DNA of 64,000 nt from Pantoea endophytica (GTDB lineage Bacteria; Pseudomonadota; Gammaproteobacteria; Enterobacterales; Enterobacteriaceae). Numbering within the stretch: the first letter of the stretch is position 1; each line of letters begins with the position of its first letter. The stretch lies in contig NZ_PJRT01000029.1 of NCBI RefSeq assembly GCF_002858935.1, positions 160,197 through 224,196 on the forward strand. Direction: 5' to 3'. The position numbers and the translations under genes are program-made. Shown one piece after another: positions 37,290 through 47,673 of this stretch. Below the pieces are notes generated by a model, which did no database searches, was not told the DNA's origin, and worked only from the letters and a program-made list of their open reading frames with translations.

Positions 37290-37508
37290 GGAGTGCATTC
37301 CCCTTGTCTTGCCATTTTTTATTATGTTTATCTTTTGGTCACTACCCACTTCAGACCGCAGCCACGGTGATAACGGTGTCTGCAGCGCAATATCTGGGTA
37401 TCAGGAAGTCAACGAGAATATAACGAGAGCGCGAAGAATGTCTCGTTATATTTTTGATTCTCAATTACTTTTTATCGGTTGGATTTGAGTTAAAAACTAC
37501 GGGCGAAA

Positions 37509-37535
37509 AAAAACGCTGCCGGGGCAGCGTTTCTG
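37509..37535 (-). terminator. mepS terminator
   Basis: AACGCTGCC/GGCAGCGTT stem; on the minus strand it is followed by TTTTTTTCG. It lies about 35 bases after the mepS stop. Confidence 0.85.
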
Positions 37536-37569
37536 ATTCTCTGGCTGAGAGGATCATCAAAGAAATACG

Positions 37570-38145
37570 TTAGCTTGGGTTTTTAGCAAGAACCCGACGC
37601 GCTTCGCGGTAACGATTTTTCCAATAACTGTCATTCAGGTTGGAAATCATTACGCCACTGCTGGTGGACGCGTGAACAAAGTTATCGTTGCCAAGATAGA
37701 TGCCCACGTGGCGACCGGTAGAACCGGCGCGGAACAGCACTAAGTCACCAGCGCGCAATTTATTGCGTGAAATCTCTTTGCCGGTGTCTTGCTGTTCAGA
37801 CGTTGAGCGTGGCAAATCTAAACCGAACTGCTCGCGAAAGGTGCGCTGAACAAAAGCAGAACAATCAATGCCGCGTTTGGTGTCGCCGCCTAAGCGATAA
37901 CGTACACCTTTCCAGTCACTGTACTGTTCCATGATGCGGGACTTAACGTCCACGTTCTGCACCATCTGTTCAAATTCGTCCTGAGACGCTTGAAGTAAAA
38001 AACCATTCTGGTTGTTAACTTCATGATTCTCGTTATTCGCGTTCTGACCGTTATGGGTACTGCTGCATGCTGATAAAAGTGTTGCGAGTGCTACCGCGGG
38101 AATGATCCGCCTGAGGTATCTCAGAATTGGTTGAGACTTGACCAT
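37570..38145 (-). CDS. mepS: Murein DD-endopeptidase MepS (Spr)
   Basis: A 191-residue lipoprotein of the NlpC/P60 family. Signal with lipobox LLSAC (Cys near 27), an Asn-rich linker and a catalytic domain with Cys in [12 protein letters not shown], His in GRHVGIYLG and a third residue in FVHASTSSG. It cleaves D-Ala-mDAP crosslinks to let the wall expand; in E. coli it is degraded by NlpI-Prc. Own terminator downstream. Confidence 0.96.
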   Translation of the reverse strand: MVKSQPILRYLRRIIPAVALATLLSACSSTHNGQNANNENHEVNNQNGFLLQASQDEFEQMVQNVDVKSRIMEQYSDWKGVRYRLGGDTKRGIDCSAFVQRTFREQFGLDLPRSTSEQQDTGKEISRNKLRAGDLVLFRAGSTGRHVGIYLGNDNFVHASTSSGVMISNLNDSYWKNRYREARRVLAKNPS

Positions 38146-38659
38146 TGTACGTGTTTTCCTTCGATTTCCTTACGACAGGATGTCGTCAGCCAGATGACAA
38201 AACGGGTTGAGATTAATAAGTACGACCGTCTAAGACAAATCCTTAATTACTAAAATGTGTTAATGCACACATTTTTGTCGCTTTCAGCACCGCATTTTAT
38301 GCTGTTGCTTACTAATCGGATTCGAGGTTAACCGATTACAGACCGCGTGGCGAGTGCTTTTATATAAATATTCAAAGGTTTTTTCGATGTGAAATCAATC
38401 TGTAACACAATGGCGAGTTTATCAACAATTGGCAGCGATTTAATAGCCAAACAGCGGTGCAATAAGGGGGTAATTCTGGCGCTAAGGCCGATTTTAAGAG
38501 GGTTCGGGCTGGACAACTTAGGATTAAGGCTATTGTTCCGCGTTTTTCATCATAATCTTTTCTTTTACCTGAATAATGTTAGTTTGCTAATAGTTTATTC
38601 AGGTTTTAAATAAGCGCGAGCGACTGACTTTTTGTTCTATGATCACTCGCGCTTAACAA
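38146..38659. other. AT-rich gap between lpxT and mepS
   Basis: A 514-base AT-rich stretch with no supported gene. Two hairpins stand out: AAAATGTG/CACATTTT with T-run at 38252-38276, terminator-like on both strands, and a long-loop inverted repeat TAAGCGCGAG/CTCGCGCTTA at 38611-38654 just after lpxT. The part next to mepS should hold its promoter. Confidence 0.5.
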
Positions 38660-39367
38660 TTACGTGCGCGGCTTATATTTGCCCGGCAACGAACGGTTTA
38701 GCCAATTCACCAGCTTGTCGCTGAAGGGCGTTAACAGGCACCAGCTCATGCCAACCAGCACGACTGACAATGAACCCACAGCGATATCAGTAAACCAGTG
38801 CGCACCCGCCATCACACGTGGCAGAGCAAACACCACGGTAATCATCAACCCCACCAGAAACGCGCGGAAGCCGAAATAGCGCCACATAAAGCAGGTGAAG
38901 ATCATCAGCATCATGCCGTGGTCGCCAGGGAAGCTATCTTTAGAGGCATCTTTGGCCGGGATGCCGGTCAGTTCGCTTACGCGATGCACATTCTCAAAGA
39001 ACAGCGTTGGGCTGGAGTGCTGTACCGGCAGCAGATGACCGAGCTGGTTCAGTACTACCGCGCTCAGCAGCATCGTGATGCCAATGGCCAGCAAACGGCG
39101 GCGACCTTGCGGTGTCTCGCGACGCCAGTAGCTTAAATAGAGCAAACCCATAGCCAGCAGCGAAACCACATCGAAACCGCGGAAGTTAGTGATGGCCACT
39201 AACAGTGCGAAACCGTGATGATCAACCATCTGGTCATTGAAGCCATAAAAGATGGCTTTATCGATCCCAAACCAGAACCCGTGATCCGGCGGCAGGTACC
39301 ATGAAAGGAAAAGCATCACACCCAGTGCATTCAGCAGCAGGATGGTGACTAATCGAGAAGCGCGCAT
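38660..39367 (-). CDS. lpxT: Lipid A 1-diphosphate synthase LpxT (YeiU)
   Basis: A 235-residue inner-membrane PAP2-family enzyme from ATG 39367 (the in-frame TTG five codons earlier is poor). Six spans; active-site motifs are KDASKDSFPGDHG (the SGH-like block with FPGDH) and RVMAGAHWFTDI. It transfers a phosphate from undecaprenyl diphosphate to the lipid A 1-position, at the same time recycling the carrier lipid. A long-loop inverted repeat follows the gene. Confidence 0.93.
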   Translation of the reverse strand: MRASRLVTILLLNALGVMLFLSWYLPPDHGFWFGIDKAIFYGFNDQMVDHHGFALLVAITNFRGFDVVSLLAMGLLYLSYWRRETPQGRRRLLAIGITMLLSAVVLNQLGHLLPVQHSSPTLFFENVHRVSELTGIPAKDASKDSFPGDHGMMLMIFTCFMWRYFGFRAFLVGLMITVVFALPRVMAGAHWFTDIAVGSLSVVLVGMSWCLLTPFSDKLVNWLNRSLPGKYKPRT

Positions 39368-39411
39368 AGAAAATAGACTCAAAGTGAAAACAACGGGGCA
39401 ACCTAACGCAT

Positions 39412-40386
39412 CTAATTTAAACGAATCTTCAACAAAGCGGTCTGCAAAAGGTTCCAGTCAGCAGGCTGATGATGAATCAATTCGATGCGGCTATCAGGCG
39501 GTGTAGTAGGGCGGGTTTCTATAAACAAATCGTCGCCCTGGCGATTGATATTCACTAAACCATCGGCAGTACGCAACACACCTTTAACGCGATCAACCGG
39601 CGCATGCCTTGCCCACTCTAGCGCTTTGATCGTATCAAACACGGTTTCACCATCGAAAATCCAGCCACAGGAAGCATAGTCCTGGCCTTCATTTAGCGCA
39701 CGACGCCAGCGCGCCTGGCCATCCAGTTTCAGTGCGGCCAAGCCTTGTGGACGTGAATTATGGTGGTGATGTGATGCATCGGGAACCGCACGATCCGCCA
39801 AGGCGGGTTGAGTCAACAGCGCGGGATCGATGTGTCCCCACGCCGCTTCCACCATCTGACGTTCGCCCAAAAATTGCTGCTGCCAATCCTGCAAACGCTG
39901 ACGATCATTATCGCTCCAGCGATCGCTTTTGTTCGCCACGATGATATCGGCCGCCACCAGCTGATCGCGGAAATTCTCATTCTCCACTACGCGTGCGTCG
40001 GCAAGCTGGCGCGGATCGAGCAGCGTTAAGGTGGCATCCACCTGAATCCAGGGTTGATAGACGGCAGCACGCAGCATATTCAGCAGCTGTTTGGGATGGC
40101 CAAGGCCGGTGGGTTCGATAATCAGACGATCGGGTTTAGCCTGTTTCAGCAGCATGTTCAGCCCAACCTGCAGCGGCAAGCCGTTAACGCAGCACATGCA
40201 GCCGCCGGGAATCTCTTTCAGCGTGGCACCGCGATCGGCGAGCAGTGCGCCGTCGATGCCAATTTCGCCAAATTCGTTGACCAGAATCGCCCAGTTTTCA
40301 TCCGCGGGTTTATTGGCTAACAGATGCAGCAGAGTGGTGGTTTTTCCGCTGCCGAGAAATCCGGTGATGAGGTTTACGCGCGTCAC
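39412..40386 (-). CDS. yeiR: Zinc-binding GTPase YeiR (COG0523)
   Basis: A 324-residue G3E GTPase with GTG start at 40386, behind GGGAG with good spacing and matching E. coli VTRxNLITGFLGSGKTT. Walker A GFLGSGKTT, the metal-binding GCMCC motif (IPGGCMCCVNGLP), IIEPTGLGHP and NKSD for guanine. A His cluster (ASHHHHN) in the middle adds metal sites. It is thought to serve in zinc homeostasis as a metal-delivery GTPase. Near efpL and lpxT as in E. coli. Confidence 0.94.
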   Translation of the reverse strand: MTRVNLITGFLGSGKTTTLLHLLANKPADENWAILVNEFGEIGIDGALLADRGATLKEIPGGCMCCVNGLPLQVGLNMLLKQAKPDRLIIEPTGLGHPKQLLNMLRAAVYQPWIQVDATLTLLDPRQLADARVVENENFRDQLVAADIIVANKSDRWSDNDRQRLQDWQQQFLGERQMVEAAWGHIDPALLTQPALADRAVPDASHHHHNSRPQGLAALKLDGQARWRRALNEGQDYASCGWIFDGETVFDTIKALEWARHAPVDRVKGVLRTADGLVNINRQGDDLFIETRPTTPPDSRIELIHHQPADWNLLQTALLKIRLN

Positions 40387-40492
40387 AAAAGGGCTCCCAA
40401 AAAAAGAGAATAAATCGCACGCGGATGAGAGGCATCCGGCGCGCACGGCCTTGTTATACTATAACAATCACCGGGCGCCGGACGGAAGCACG

Positions 40493-41068
40493 TTATGAAT
40501 CAGCGCGTCCCATATAACGACGTTCCGCAATATGAATGCGGATGCGATCGCCATTGCTCAGGTATTCCGGCACCTGAATGGATAAGCCGGTGCTCATGCC
40601 TGCGGGTTTGGAGCGAGCGCTGGCGGAGGCGCCTTTAATGCCCGGCGAGGTATCAACAATTTCCATATCGACGGTTTGTGGCAGTTCAAGCGCCAAGACC
40701 TGGCCATCCATCGTCAGCACCTGAATGCCGGGAATGCCACCTTCAGGAATAAACAGTAGCTCTTCTTCAATTTGCTCTTTTTTGAAGTTGTACGGCGTGT
40801 AGTCTTCGTCATCCATAAACACATACTCATCACCATCTATATAAGAGAAGGTGACGGCGCGGCGGCTAAGCGAAATGGCGTCAATAATATCGTCGCCTTT
40901 GAAGCGCTCTTCCACTTTCAGGCCGGTGCGGACATCGGTAAAACGCATTTTATAGAGCGTCGCGGCACCGCGAGCACTTGGGCTCTGTACATCAATGTCT
41001 TTCACCAGCAACAGTTTGCCGTTCCAGGTGACAGCCATCCCTTTTTTGATTTCATTTGCCTTTGGCAT
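40493..41068 (-). CDS. efpL: Elongation factor P-like protein EfpL (YeiP)
   Basis: A 191-residue three-domain EF-P paralogue. The tip of the first-domain loop reads [11 protein letters not shown], with Arg33 where EF-P has a modified Lys, the mark of EfpL, which acts without modification to relieve ribosome stalls at prolines and other motifs. C-terminal OB domains end in [17 protein letters not shown]. About 105 bases upstream of the yeiR start, same direction; an AGGAGG-like CAGG site lies before it. Confidence 0.94.
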   Translation of the reverse strand: MPKANEIKKGMAVTWNGKLLLVKDIDVQSPSARGAATLYKMRFTDVRTGLKVEERFKGDDIIDAISLSRRAVTFSYIDGDEYVFMDDEDYTPYNFKKEQIEEELLFIPEGGIPGIQVLTMDGQVLALELPQTVDMEIVDTSPGIKGASASARSKPAGMSTGLSIQVPEYLSNGDRIRIHIAERRYMGRADS

Positions 41069-41220
41069 GGTGGTTTTCTCGCTGACAGGAGGTTAATGCG
41101 CGTCACGTTACTCGCGCGGCGAAAAACTGGCAAGTCAGCCAATGTAAAATTGTTGCCGGTGCATGGCATTCGCGGTCTGGGACTGTTATTGTCGCGGCGA
41201 ATTGTCTACAGGAGCGCATG

Positions 41221-41475
41221 ATGTTTTGTCGTGACCAGTGCGGTGCCTGTTGCACAGCCCCCTCAATCTCGTCCCCGATTCCTGGCATGCCGCACGGCAA
41301 GCCGGCCAACACGCGTTGCGTGCAGCTTGATGAGCAACAGCGTTGCAAAATCTTTGGTTCACCGCTGCGTCCGGCGGTCTGTGCTGGCTTACAGCCCAGC
41401 GCCGAAATGTGTGGCAGCAGCCGTGATAGCGCCATGACATTTCTGCTTAAACTGGAAGCCGAGACGGCGCCCTGA
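41221..41475 (+). CDS. yeiW: YeiW, Cys-rich zinc-binding protein (YkgJ family)
   Basis: An 84-residue protein; ATG 41221 is chosen over 41218 because AGGAG then has six-base spacing. Seven cysteines in [24 protein letters not shown] and VCAG, MCGSS form the YkgJ-type metal site. Function is unknown. Divergent from efpL. Confidence 0.9.
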   Translation: MFCRDQCGACCTAPSISSPIPGMPHGKPANTRCVQLDEQQRCKIFGSPLRPAVCAGLQPSAEMCGSSRDSAMTFLLKLEAETAP

Positions 41476-41652
41476 AGCACTGCTGACGCATAGCTGAATA
41501 ATTGGGCTTAATGCCGTTGCTCTGTACAGCAAAAGCATCAGCCTGCCTGCCGGTAAAAATCTTAAATCCAACATGAAGTGTGCGGAACGTCAAAAATCTG
41601 CTACTCAGATCGCGCATTTTCTTGCCTGCTGTACGTGGCTGTACCATATTCC

Positions 41653-41666
41653 CTGAAACGTTTCAG
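41653..41666. promoter_or_regulatory. Cra (FruR) operator 1 of fruBKA
   Basis: Perfect palindrome CTGAAACGTTTCAG, matching the Cra consensus TGAAACGTTTCA. About 87 bases before fruB. Confidence 0.9.
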
Positions 41667-41719
41667 CGTTGTCACTCCGGCTAAGTCCGCGATGCACAGC
41701 AGCTTTTTTCACCATCTAG

Positions 41720-41733
41720 CTGAAACGATTCAA
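41720..41733. promoter_or_regulatory. Cra (FruR) operator 2 of fruBKA
   Basis: CTGAAACGATTCAA, one mismatch from the palindromic consensus and 20 bases before the fruB ATG. Two operators flank the probable promoter, so fructose-1-phosphate released by the pathway would relieve Cra repression. Confidence 0.88.
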
Positions 41734-41753
41734 TACAGCAAGCGAGGAGAGAT

Positions 41754-42884
41754 ATGTTCCAGCTCGAAGTTCAGGCCATTCATACCGGTGCTAGCGCACA
41801 GAATAAAGAAGAGGCCATTCGTCAGGTTGCCGCTGCGTTAACCGCTGCAGGCAATGTGGCCGAAGGCTACGTTAACGGCATGCTGGCGCGCGAACAGCAA
41901 ACCACCACTTTCCTGGGTAACGGCATCGCCATTCCGCACGGCACCACCGACACCCGCGACCTGGTGCTGAAAACCGGTGTCCAGGTTTATCAGTTCCCGC
42001 AGGGCGTGGATTGGGGCGAAGGGCAAACGGCGTATGTGGCGATCGGTATTGCCGCTAAATCGGATGAACACCTCGCGTTGCTGCGCCAGCTCACTCACGT
42101 ATTAAGTGATGACAGCATTGCTGAACAGCTAAAAACCGCCTCGGCGGAAGATCTGCGAGCGCTGCTGATGGGCGAAAACCAGGCCGCAGAATTCAAATTC
42201 GATACATCGCTGATTGCCGTTGATGTGGCGGCCAGCGATTTAATCACGTTACAGGCACTGAACGCCGGACGTCTGCAGGCTGCAGGCGCGGTGGACGCGT
42301 CCTTTATTGCTGACGTGATTTCCCGCGCCCCGCTGAGCCTTGGTCAGGGCATCTGGCTGAGCGACAGCGCCAACGGCAATCTCGGCAGCGCAGTGGCCGT
42401 AAGCCGCGCGGCTGCGCCATTCCAGCATCAGGGCGAAAACGTCGCGCTGCTGCTGACCGTGGCGGCTAACGATCAGCGTCCGCTGGAAGTGCTGGGCTAT
42501 CTCAGCAACCTGCTGCTCAGCAACAAAGCTGAACGTCTGCTGAAGGCCGATGCCGCCGGTATTCTGGCGCTACTGACCAGCGAAGTCGATGAAGCTGCCG
42601 AGCTGCTGACCGCTGAATTCACCATCCGCAACGAACACGGTCTGCATGCGCGTCCGGGTACGGCGCTGGTGACCGTCATCAAGCAGTTTAACAGCGACAT
42701 CACCGTAACTAATCTCGATGGCAGCGGTAAGCCTGCTAACGGCCGCAGCCTGATGAAAGTCGTTGCGCTCGGTGTGAAAAAAGGCCATCGCCTGCGCTTC
42801 ACCGCCAGCGGCGAAGATGCACAGCAGGCGCTGAACGCAATTGAAGAAGCGATCAATTCTGGTTTAGGCGAGGGGGTTGCATGA
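41754..42884 (+). CDS. fruB: Fructose PTS diphosphoryl transfer protein FruB
   Basis: A 376-residue fusion of EIIA(Fru), a middle domain and an HPr-like domain (FPr). His62 of EIIA lies in [13 protein letters not shown] and the FPr His in [14 protein letters not shown]; the FPr regulatory Ser region is [12 protein letters not shown]. It passes phosphate from EI to FruA for fructose uptake. GAGGAGA stands before ATG 41754; its stop overlaps fruK by four bases. Confidence 0.97.
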   Translation: MFQLEVQAIHTGASAQNKEEAIRQVAAALTAAGNVAEGYVNGMLAREQQTTTFLGNGIAIPHGTTDTRDLVLKTGVQVYQFPQGVDWGEGQTAYVAIGIAAKSDEHLALLRQLTHVLSDDSIAEQLKTASAEDLRALLMGENQAAEFKFDTSLIAVDVAASDLITLQALNAGRLQAAGAVDASFIADVISRAPLSLGQGIWLSDSANGNLGSAVAVSRAAAPFQHQGENVALLLTVAANDQRPLEVLGYLSNLLLSNKAERLLKADAAGILALLTSEVDEAAELLTAEFTIRNEHGLHARPGTALVTVIKQFNSDITVTNLDGSGKPANGRSLMKVVALGVKKGHRLRFTASGEDAQQALNAIEEAINSGLGEGVA

Positions 42885-43819
42885 GCCGTCGTGTCGCAAC
42901 AATTACCTTAAACCCGGCTTACGATCTGGTCGGATACACGCCAGAAATTGAGCGCGGCGAAGTCAACCTGGTGAAAACCACCGGCCTGCACGCGGCGGGT
43001 AAAGGCATCAACGTTGCCAAAGTGCTGAAGGATCTCGGTATTGATGTCACCGTCGGCGGTTTCCTCGGCAAAGAGAATCAGGACGGCTTTCAGCAGCTGT
43101 TCAGCGAACTCGGCATCGCCAACCGTTTTCAGGTGGTGCAGGGCCGTACGCGTATTAACGTTAAGCTGACCGAAAAAGACGGCGATGTGACCGACCTGAA
43201 TTTCTCTGGCTTTGAGGTCACCGCGCAGGATTGGGAGCGCTTCACCGCCGATTCTCTCACCTGGCTCGGCCAGTTCGACATGGTGTGCGTCAGCGGCAGC
43301 CTGCCAGCCGGCGTGGCGCCAGAAGCCTTCACCAAATGGATGAGCGATCTGCGCACGCTGTGCCCGTGCATCATCTTCGACAGCAGCCGCGAAGCGCTGG
43401 TCGCCGGTCTGAAAGCCGCGCCGTGGCTGGTGAAACCGAACCGCCGCGAGCTGGAGATTTGGGCTGGTCGCAAACTGCCTGCGCTGCAGGACGTGATCGG
43501 TGCTGCACATGAACTGCGTGAGCAAGGTATTGCGCACGTAGTGATTTCTCTCGGTGCGGAAGGTGCGCTGTGGGTGAATGCCTCCGGCGAATGGATCGCC
43601 AAACCGCCTGCCTGCGAAGTGGTCAGCACCGTCGGTGCCGGCGATTCGATGGTCGGCGGCCTGATTTACGGCTTGCTGATGCGTGAATCCAGCGAGCACA
43701 CGCTGCGTCTGGCGACGGCAGTGGCGGCGATGGCCGTCAGCCAAAGCAACGTTGGCGTGAAAGATCGTACCCAGTTGGCCGCGATGATGGCGCGCGTCGA
43801 CTTACAACCCGTTAACTAA
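42881..43819 (+). CDS. fruK: 1-phosphofructokinase FruK
   Basis: A 312-residue PfkB-family kinase turning fructose-1-phosphate into fructose-1,6-bisphosphate. Signature blocks are [17 protein letters not shown] near the start and the ATP/anion-hole motif [13 protein letters not shown] near residue 248 with the catalytic Asp. It starts at an ATGA overlap with fruB. Confidence 0.97.
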   Translation: MSRRVATITLNPAYDLVGYTPEIERGEVNLVKTTGLHAAGKGINVAKVLKDLGIDVTVGGFLGKENQDGFQQLFSELGIANRFQVVQGRTRINVKLTEKDGDVTDLNFSGFEVTAQDWERFTADSLTWLGQFDMVCVSGSLPAGVAPEAFTKWMSDLRTLCPCIIFDSSREALVAGLKAAPWLVKPNRRELEIWAGRKLPALQDVIGAAHELREQGIAHVVISLGAEGALWVNASGEWIAKPPACEVVSTVGAGDSMVGGLIYGLLMRESSEHTLRLATAVAAMAVSQSNVGVKDRTQLAAMMARVDLQPVN

Positions 43820-43835
43820 CAGCAGGAGAGCGATA

Positions 43836-45533
43836 ATGAAAACGCTGCTGATAAAAGATTCTTTACTGGGACTGGCGTCAGGACATCTGGCGCTGGAACG
43901 TTTACGCGCGACGGCGGCACAAGCTGGCCTGACGCTGACCGATAATGCCGCCGAAGCAGAACTGGTGCTGGTTGCTGGTCACAATGTGCCGCAGGACGCA
44001 GAGCTGGCCGGTAAATCGCTGGCGCTGGTTGATGTGCAGCAAGCGCTGCGCGATCCGCTGGCGGCAATCAATCAAGCCAAAGCGAGTGCCAAAACCTGGC
44101 AGCCTGCTGCTGCAACCGCTGCCGCGCCAGTAGCTGCGCAGAGCGCTGCTCAGAAACGCATCGTGGCGGTGACCGCCTGCCCAACCGGCGTGGCGCATAC
44201 CTTTATGGCTGCTGAAGCTATTCAGGCCGAAGCGACCAAGCGTGGCTGGTGGGTGAAAGTTGAAACCCGTGGTTCTGTGGGCGCAGGCAACGCGATTACC
44301 CCAGAAGAAGTGGCGGCGGCCGATCTGGTGATCGTCGCGGCTGATATCGATGTGGATCTGGCGAAATTTGCCGGTAAGCCGATGTACCGCACCTCAACCA
44401 GTCTGGCGCTGAAGAAAACTGCGCAGGAGCTGGATAAAGCGCAGGCCGAAGCGAAAACCTATCAGCCGAGCGGCAATCAGGCTGCCAGCGCACAGGGCGA
44501 CAGCAAAGAGAAAGCCGGTGCCTATCGTCACCTGCTGACTGGCGTTTCGTACATGCTGCCGATGGTGGTTGCCGGTGGTTTGAGCATCGCGCTGTCATTT
44601 GCCTTTGGTATCACCGCATTTAAAGAGCCGGGCACCTTAGCGGCGGCACTGATGCAGATCGGTGGCGGCAGCGCCTTCGCGCTGATGGTGCCGGTGTTAG
44701 CCGGTTTCATTGCCTTCTCGATTGCGGATCGTCCGGGTCTGACGCCTGGTTTGATTGGCGGTATGATCGCCACCAGCATTAACGCTGGTTTCCTGGGCGG
44801 TATCATCGCCGGTTTCATTGCCGGTTACGCTGCGAAAATGCTGAGCAGCAAAGTGAAACTGCCGCAGAGTATGGAAGCGCTGAAGCCGATTCTGATTATT
44901 CCGCTGGTGGCGAGTTTAATTACCGGTTTGCTGATGATTTACGTGGTAGGTAAGCCGGTGGCGGGCATCATGACTGGCCTGACAACCTGGCTGGCCAATA
45001 TGGGTACCGCGAACGCGGTACTGCTGGGCGCGATTCTCGGTGGCATGATGTGTACCGACATGGGCGGTCCGGTGAACAAAGTAGCCTATGCGTTTGGTGT
45101 TGGTCTGCTGAGTTCACAAACCTACGCACCGATGGCGGCCATTATGGCAGCCGGTATGGTACCACCGCTGGCGATGGGCCTGGCGACGCTGGTTGCGCGT
45201 CGTAAGTTCAACAAAGGTCAGCAGGAAGGTGGTAAAGCGGCGCTGGTGCTCGGTCTGTGCTTCATCTCTGAAGGTGCGATTCCGTTTGCGGCGCGTGATC
45301 CAATGCGTGTGCTGCCGTGCTGTATCATTGGCGGCGCGGTAACCGGTGCGATTTCCATGGCGATTGGCGCGAAACTGATGGCACCGCACGGTGGTCTGTT
45401 CGTCCTGCTGATTCCAGGCGCGATTACCCCAGTATTGGGTTATCTGCTGGCGATTGTGATTGGTACTGCGGTAGCGGGACTTGGCTACGCCATCCTGAAA
45501 CGTCCGGAAGAAGAGCTGGTTAAAGCCGCGTAA
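43836..45533 (+). CDS. fruA: Fructose-specific PTS enzyme IIBC FruA
   Basis: A 565-residue EIIB'-EIIB-EIIC protein. Residues 1-100 are a duplicated, inactive B domain; the active B domain has the Cys in VTACPTGVAHTFMAAEA (near 112). EIIC starts near 225 with about nine spans and holds MCTDMGGPVNKVAYAFG and FISEGAIPFAARDP. It imports fructose as fructose-1-phosphate. Final gene of fruBKA, ended by a strong hairpin. Confidence 0.97.
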   Translation: MKTLLIKDSLLGLASGHLALERLRATAAQAGLTLTDNAAEAELVLVAGHNVPQDAELAGKSLALVDVQQALRDPLAAINQAKASAKTWQPAAATAAAPVAAQSAAQKRIVAVTACPTGVAHTFMAAEAIQAEATKRGWWVKVETRGSVGAGNAITPEEVAAADLVIVAADIDVDLAKFAGKPMYRTSTSLALKKTAQELDKAQAEAKTYQPSGNQAASAQGDSKEKAGAYRHLLTGVSYMLPMVVAGGLSIALSFAFGITAFKEPGTLAAALMQIGGGSAFALMVPVLAGFIAFSIADRPGLTPGLIGGMIATSINAGFLGGIIAGFIAGYAAKMLSSKVKLPQSMEALKPILIIPLVASLITGLLMIYVVGKPVAGIMTGLTTWLANMGTANAVLLGAILGGMMCTDMGGPVNKVAYAFGVGLLSSQTYAPMAAIMAAGMVPPLAMGLATLVARRKFNKGQQEGGKAALVLGLCFISEGAIPFAARDPMRVLPCCIIGGAVTGAISMAIGAKLMAPHGGLFVLLIPGAITPVLGYLLAIVIGTAVAGLGYAILKRPEEELVKAA

Positions 45534-45547
45534 TCTTCGTCAGACAT

Positions 45548-45577
45548 AAAAAAAGGGAGCTGCGGCTCCCTTTTGTT
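45548..45577. terminator. Bidirectional terminator between fruA and nfo
   Basis: AAAAGGGAGC-TGCG-GCTCCCTTTT with A-run and T-run on its two sides; it can end fruBKA and the convergent nfo. Confidence 0.9.
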
Positions 45578-45588
45578 TAATCAGATAA

Positions 45589-46434
45589 TTAACCCTGCTG
45601 CTCCGACTTCAACCACGCAATCTCATCCTTCCAGATATCCGGATTAATGGTTTCCAGAATCATGGGAATGCCGTCAAAACGTTTATCTTTCATCAGCCAG
45701 CTAAACGCGGTTTTACCGATATTGCCTTCACCCAGACTGTGATGGCGGTCGACGCGACTGCCCAGCGTGCTCTTGGCATCATTCAGGTGCATACCGCGCA
45801 GATACTGGAAACCAACGATGCGCTCAAAGTCGCTGAAGGTCTCGGCGCAGGCTTCTTCGGTACGCAGGTCGTAACCGCCCGCAAAGGCGTGGCAGGTATC
45901 AATGCACACGCCAACGCGCGACTTATCTTCCACGTGCTCAATAATGGTGGCGAGGTGCTCGAAGCGGAAACCGAGATTGCTGCCCTGACCGGCGGTGTTT
46001 TCGATCACCGCCACCACGCTGCTGGTTTTATCCAGCGCGATGTTGATCGATTCGGCGATACGCTTCAGGCAGGCTTCTTCTTCAATCTGCTTCAGATGGC
46101 TGCCCGGATGGAAGTTCAGCAAGGTCAAACCCAACTGCTCGGCACGCTGCATCTCATCGAGGAAAGCCTCGCGTGATTTCTCCAGCGCTTCCATCACCGG
46201 ATGGCCGAGGTTAATTAAATAGCTATCGTGCGGCAGAATCTGCGCGGAGGTGAAGTTGTAACGATCGCAGGCGGTTTTAAACGCATCGATCACTTCTCCT
46301 GACAGCGGTGCGGCTTTCCACTGGCGCTGATTTTTGGTGAACAGCGCAAAGGCTGTGGCTTCGAGTTCGTGGGCACGGATAACTGCCTGGTCCACGCCGC
46401 CTGATGCACTGACATGTGCGCCGATATATTTCAT
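45589..46434 (-). CDS. nfo: Endonuclease IV
   Basis: A 281-residue TIM-barrel AP endonuclease with three Zn sites, starting at ATG 46434 ([13 protein letters not shown]) behind AGGAG. Metal-ligand motifs: [47 protein letters not shown] and [12 protein letters not shown]. It cuts 5' of abasic sites in base excision repair and belongs to the SoxRS regulon in E. coli. Confidence 0.96.
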   Translation of the reverse strand: MKYIGAHVSASGGVDQAVIRAHELEATAFALFTKNQRQWKAAPLSGEVIDAFKTACDRYNFTSAQILPHDSYLINLGHPVMEALEKSREAFLDEMQRAEQLGLTLLNFHPGSHLKQIEEEACLKRIAESINIALDKTSSVVAVIENTAGQGSNLGFRFEHLATIIEHVEDKSRVGVCIDTCHAFAGGYDLRTEEACAETFSDFERIVGFQYLRGMHLNDAKSTLGSRVDRHHSLGEGNIGKTAFSWLMKDKRFDGIPMILETINPDIWKDEIAWLKSEQQG

Positions 46435-46491
46435 GCCGCTCTCCTGATTGGGCGATTGCTGCTGCAAAGCTGCCCATCATAGCGGATGCGG

Positions 46492-47535
46492 TTACGCCAT
46501 GAAATGTTGCACCAGCACATTGAGTGCTCCGCCGCCGAGAATTAACCAGCCAAACATCACCAATCCCAGCAGCAACGGTTTACAACCGGCCTGTTTCAGG
46601 GCGCTGAAGCGCGTAGTCAAACCCAGCGCGGCCATCGCCATCGCCAGCAGCAGATTGGCCAGCTGATTCAGCGTGCTAACAATATTGGCAGGCAGCAGAT
46701 GCAGCGAGTTAAACAGCGCCACCACAATAAACAGCAGCGCGAACCAGGGAAAACGAATCGTTTGTTGCTGTGCGTTGTGGCTGCGCTGACGTTTCAGCCA
46801 GCTTCCCAGTATCAGCAAGAAGGGCGCTAACATCATCACGCGCAGCATTTTGGCAATCACGGCGGTGTTTTCGGCCTCGGCACCCATCGCATGTCCTGCC
46901 GCGACAACCTGCGATACTTCATGCAACGTCGAACCCGTGAAGATACCGAAATGTTCCGCGCTGACCGTTGGAAGCAGCGACCACAACATCGGATACAGCA
47001 CGATGCCAACGGTACCAAACAGCACCACAGTCGCAACAGCTACCGCCACTTTTGACGGCGCAGCCTTGACGATAGGTTCACTCGCCAGCACCGCCGCCGC
47101 ACCGCAAATGCTGCTGCCCGCCCCAATCAGCCACACGGTTTCGCGATCCATCTTCAGCAGACGAATGCCGATAAAACAGGTCAGCAGGAAAGTGGAGCTG
47201 AGAACCATCACATCAATCAATACGCCGCTAAGACCGACATCAGCAATCTGCTGCACGGTAATACGAAAGCCATACAGGATGATGCCGAGGCGCAGCAAGC
47301 GCTGTTTCGCCAGCATTACGCCGCTGTCACAGGCGCCGGCCATCTGCGGATAAAGGGTGTTACCGAGCACGATGCCCAAAATAATCGCTAACGTCAGCGC
47401 ACCGAATCCGGCCCCGGCCAACCAAGACTGATTGCTTAACCACGCCGTGGTACCGGCAATCGCCACGGTCAACAGCAAACCCGGCAGCCAGTGATGTAGA
47501 TGAAACGGGGTTTTATTCACGCTTAACTCAGCCAT
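46492..47535 (-). CDS. yeiH: Membrane protein YeiH (UPF0324)
   Basis: A 347-residue, ~10-span inner-membrane protein from ATG 47535 behind AGGAG; an upstream frame extension has no site. Typical pieces are LRLGIILYGFRITVQQIADVG, GAGSSICGAAAVLASEPIVKA and TGSTLHEVSQVVAAG. Members are proposed to handle sulfur oxyanions such as sulfite, but this is not established. Divergent from the LysR gene yeiE, which probably controls it. Confidence 0.92.
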   Translation of the reverse strand: MAELSVNKTPFHLHHWLPGLLLTVAIAGTTAWLSNQSWLAGAGFGALTLAIILGIVLGNTLYPQMAGACDSGVMLAKQRLLRLGIILYGFRITVQQIADVGLSGVLIDVMVLSSTFLLTCFIGIRLLKMDRETVWLIGAGSSICGAAAVLASEPIVKAAPSKVAVAVATVVLFGTVGIVLYPMLWSLLPTVSAEHFGIFTGSTLHEVSQVVAAGHAMGAEAENTAVIAKMLRVMMLAPFLLILGSWLKRQRSHNAQQQTIRFPWFALLFIVVALFNSLHLLPANIVSTLNQLANLLLAMAMAALGLTTRFSALKQAGCKPLLLGLVMFGWLILGGGALNVLVQHFMA

Positions 47536-47673
47536 ACTTTTCTCCTGTAGGGGCACCATTCCTGGCGACCTTCTAACATTCAATCTCTGCCTCAAGCCTG
47601 CGCTGTGCTGGTATAAAAGTAAAATTGATAATATATTTATAATTAACCAGAATAAGTAATATAAGGGAACCGC

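Noticed and set aside
38328..38516. 62-residue minus-strand frame between lpxT and mepS
   Set aside because: No ribosome site and AT-driven composition; not enough to call a gene.
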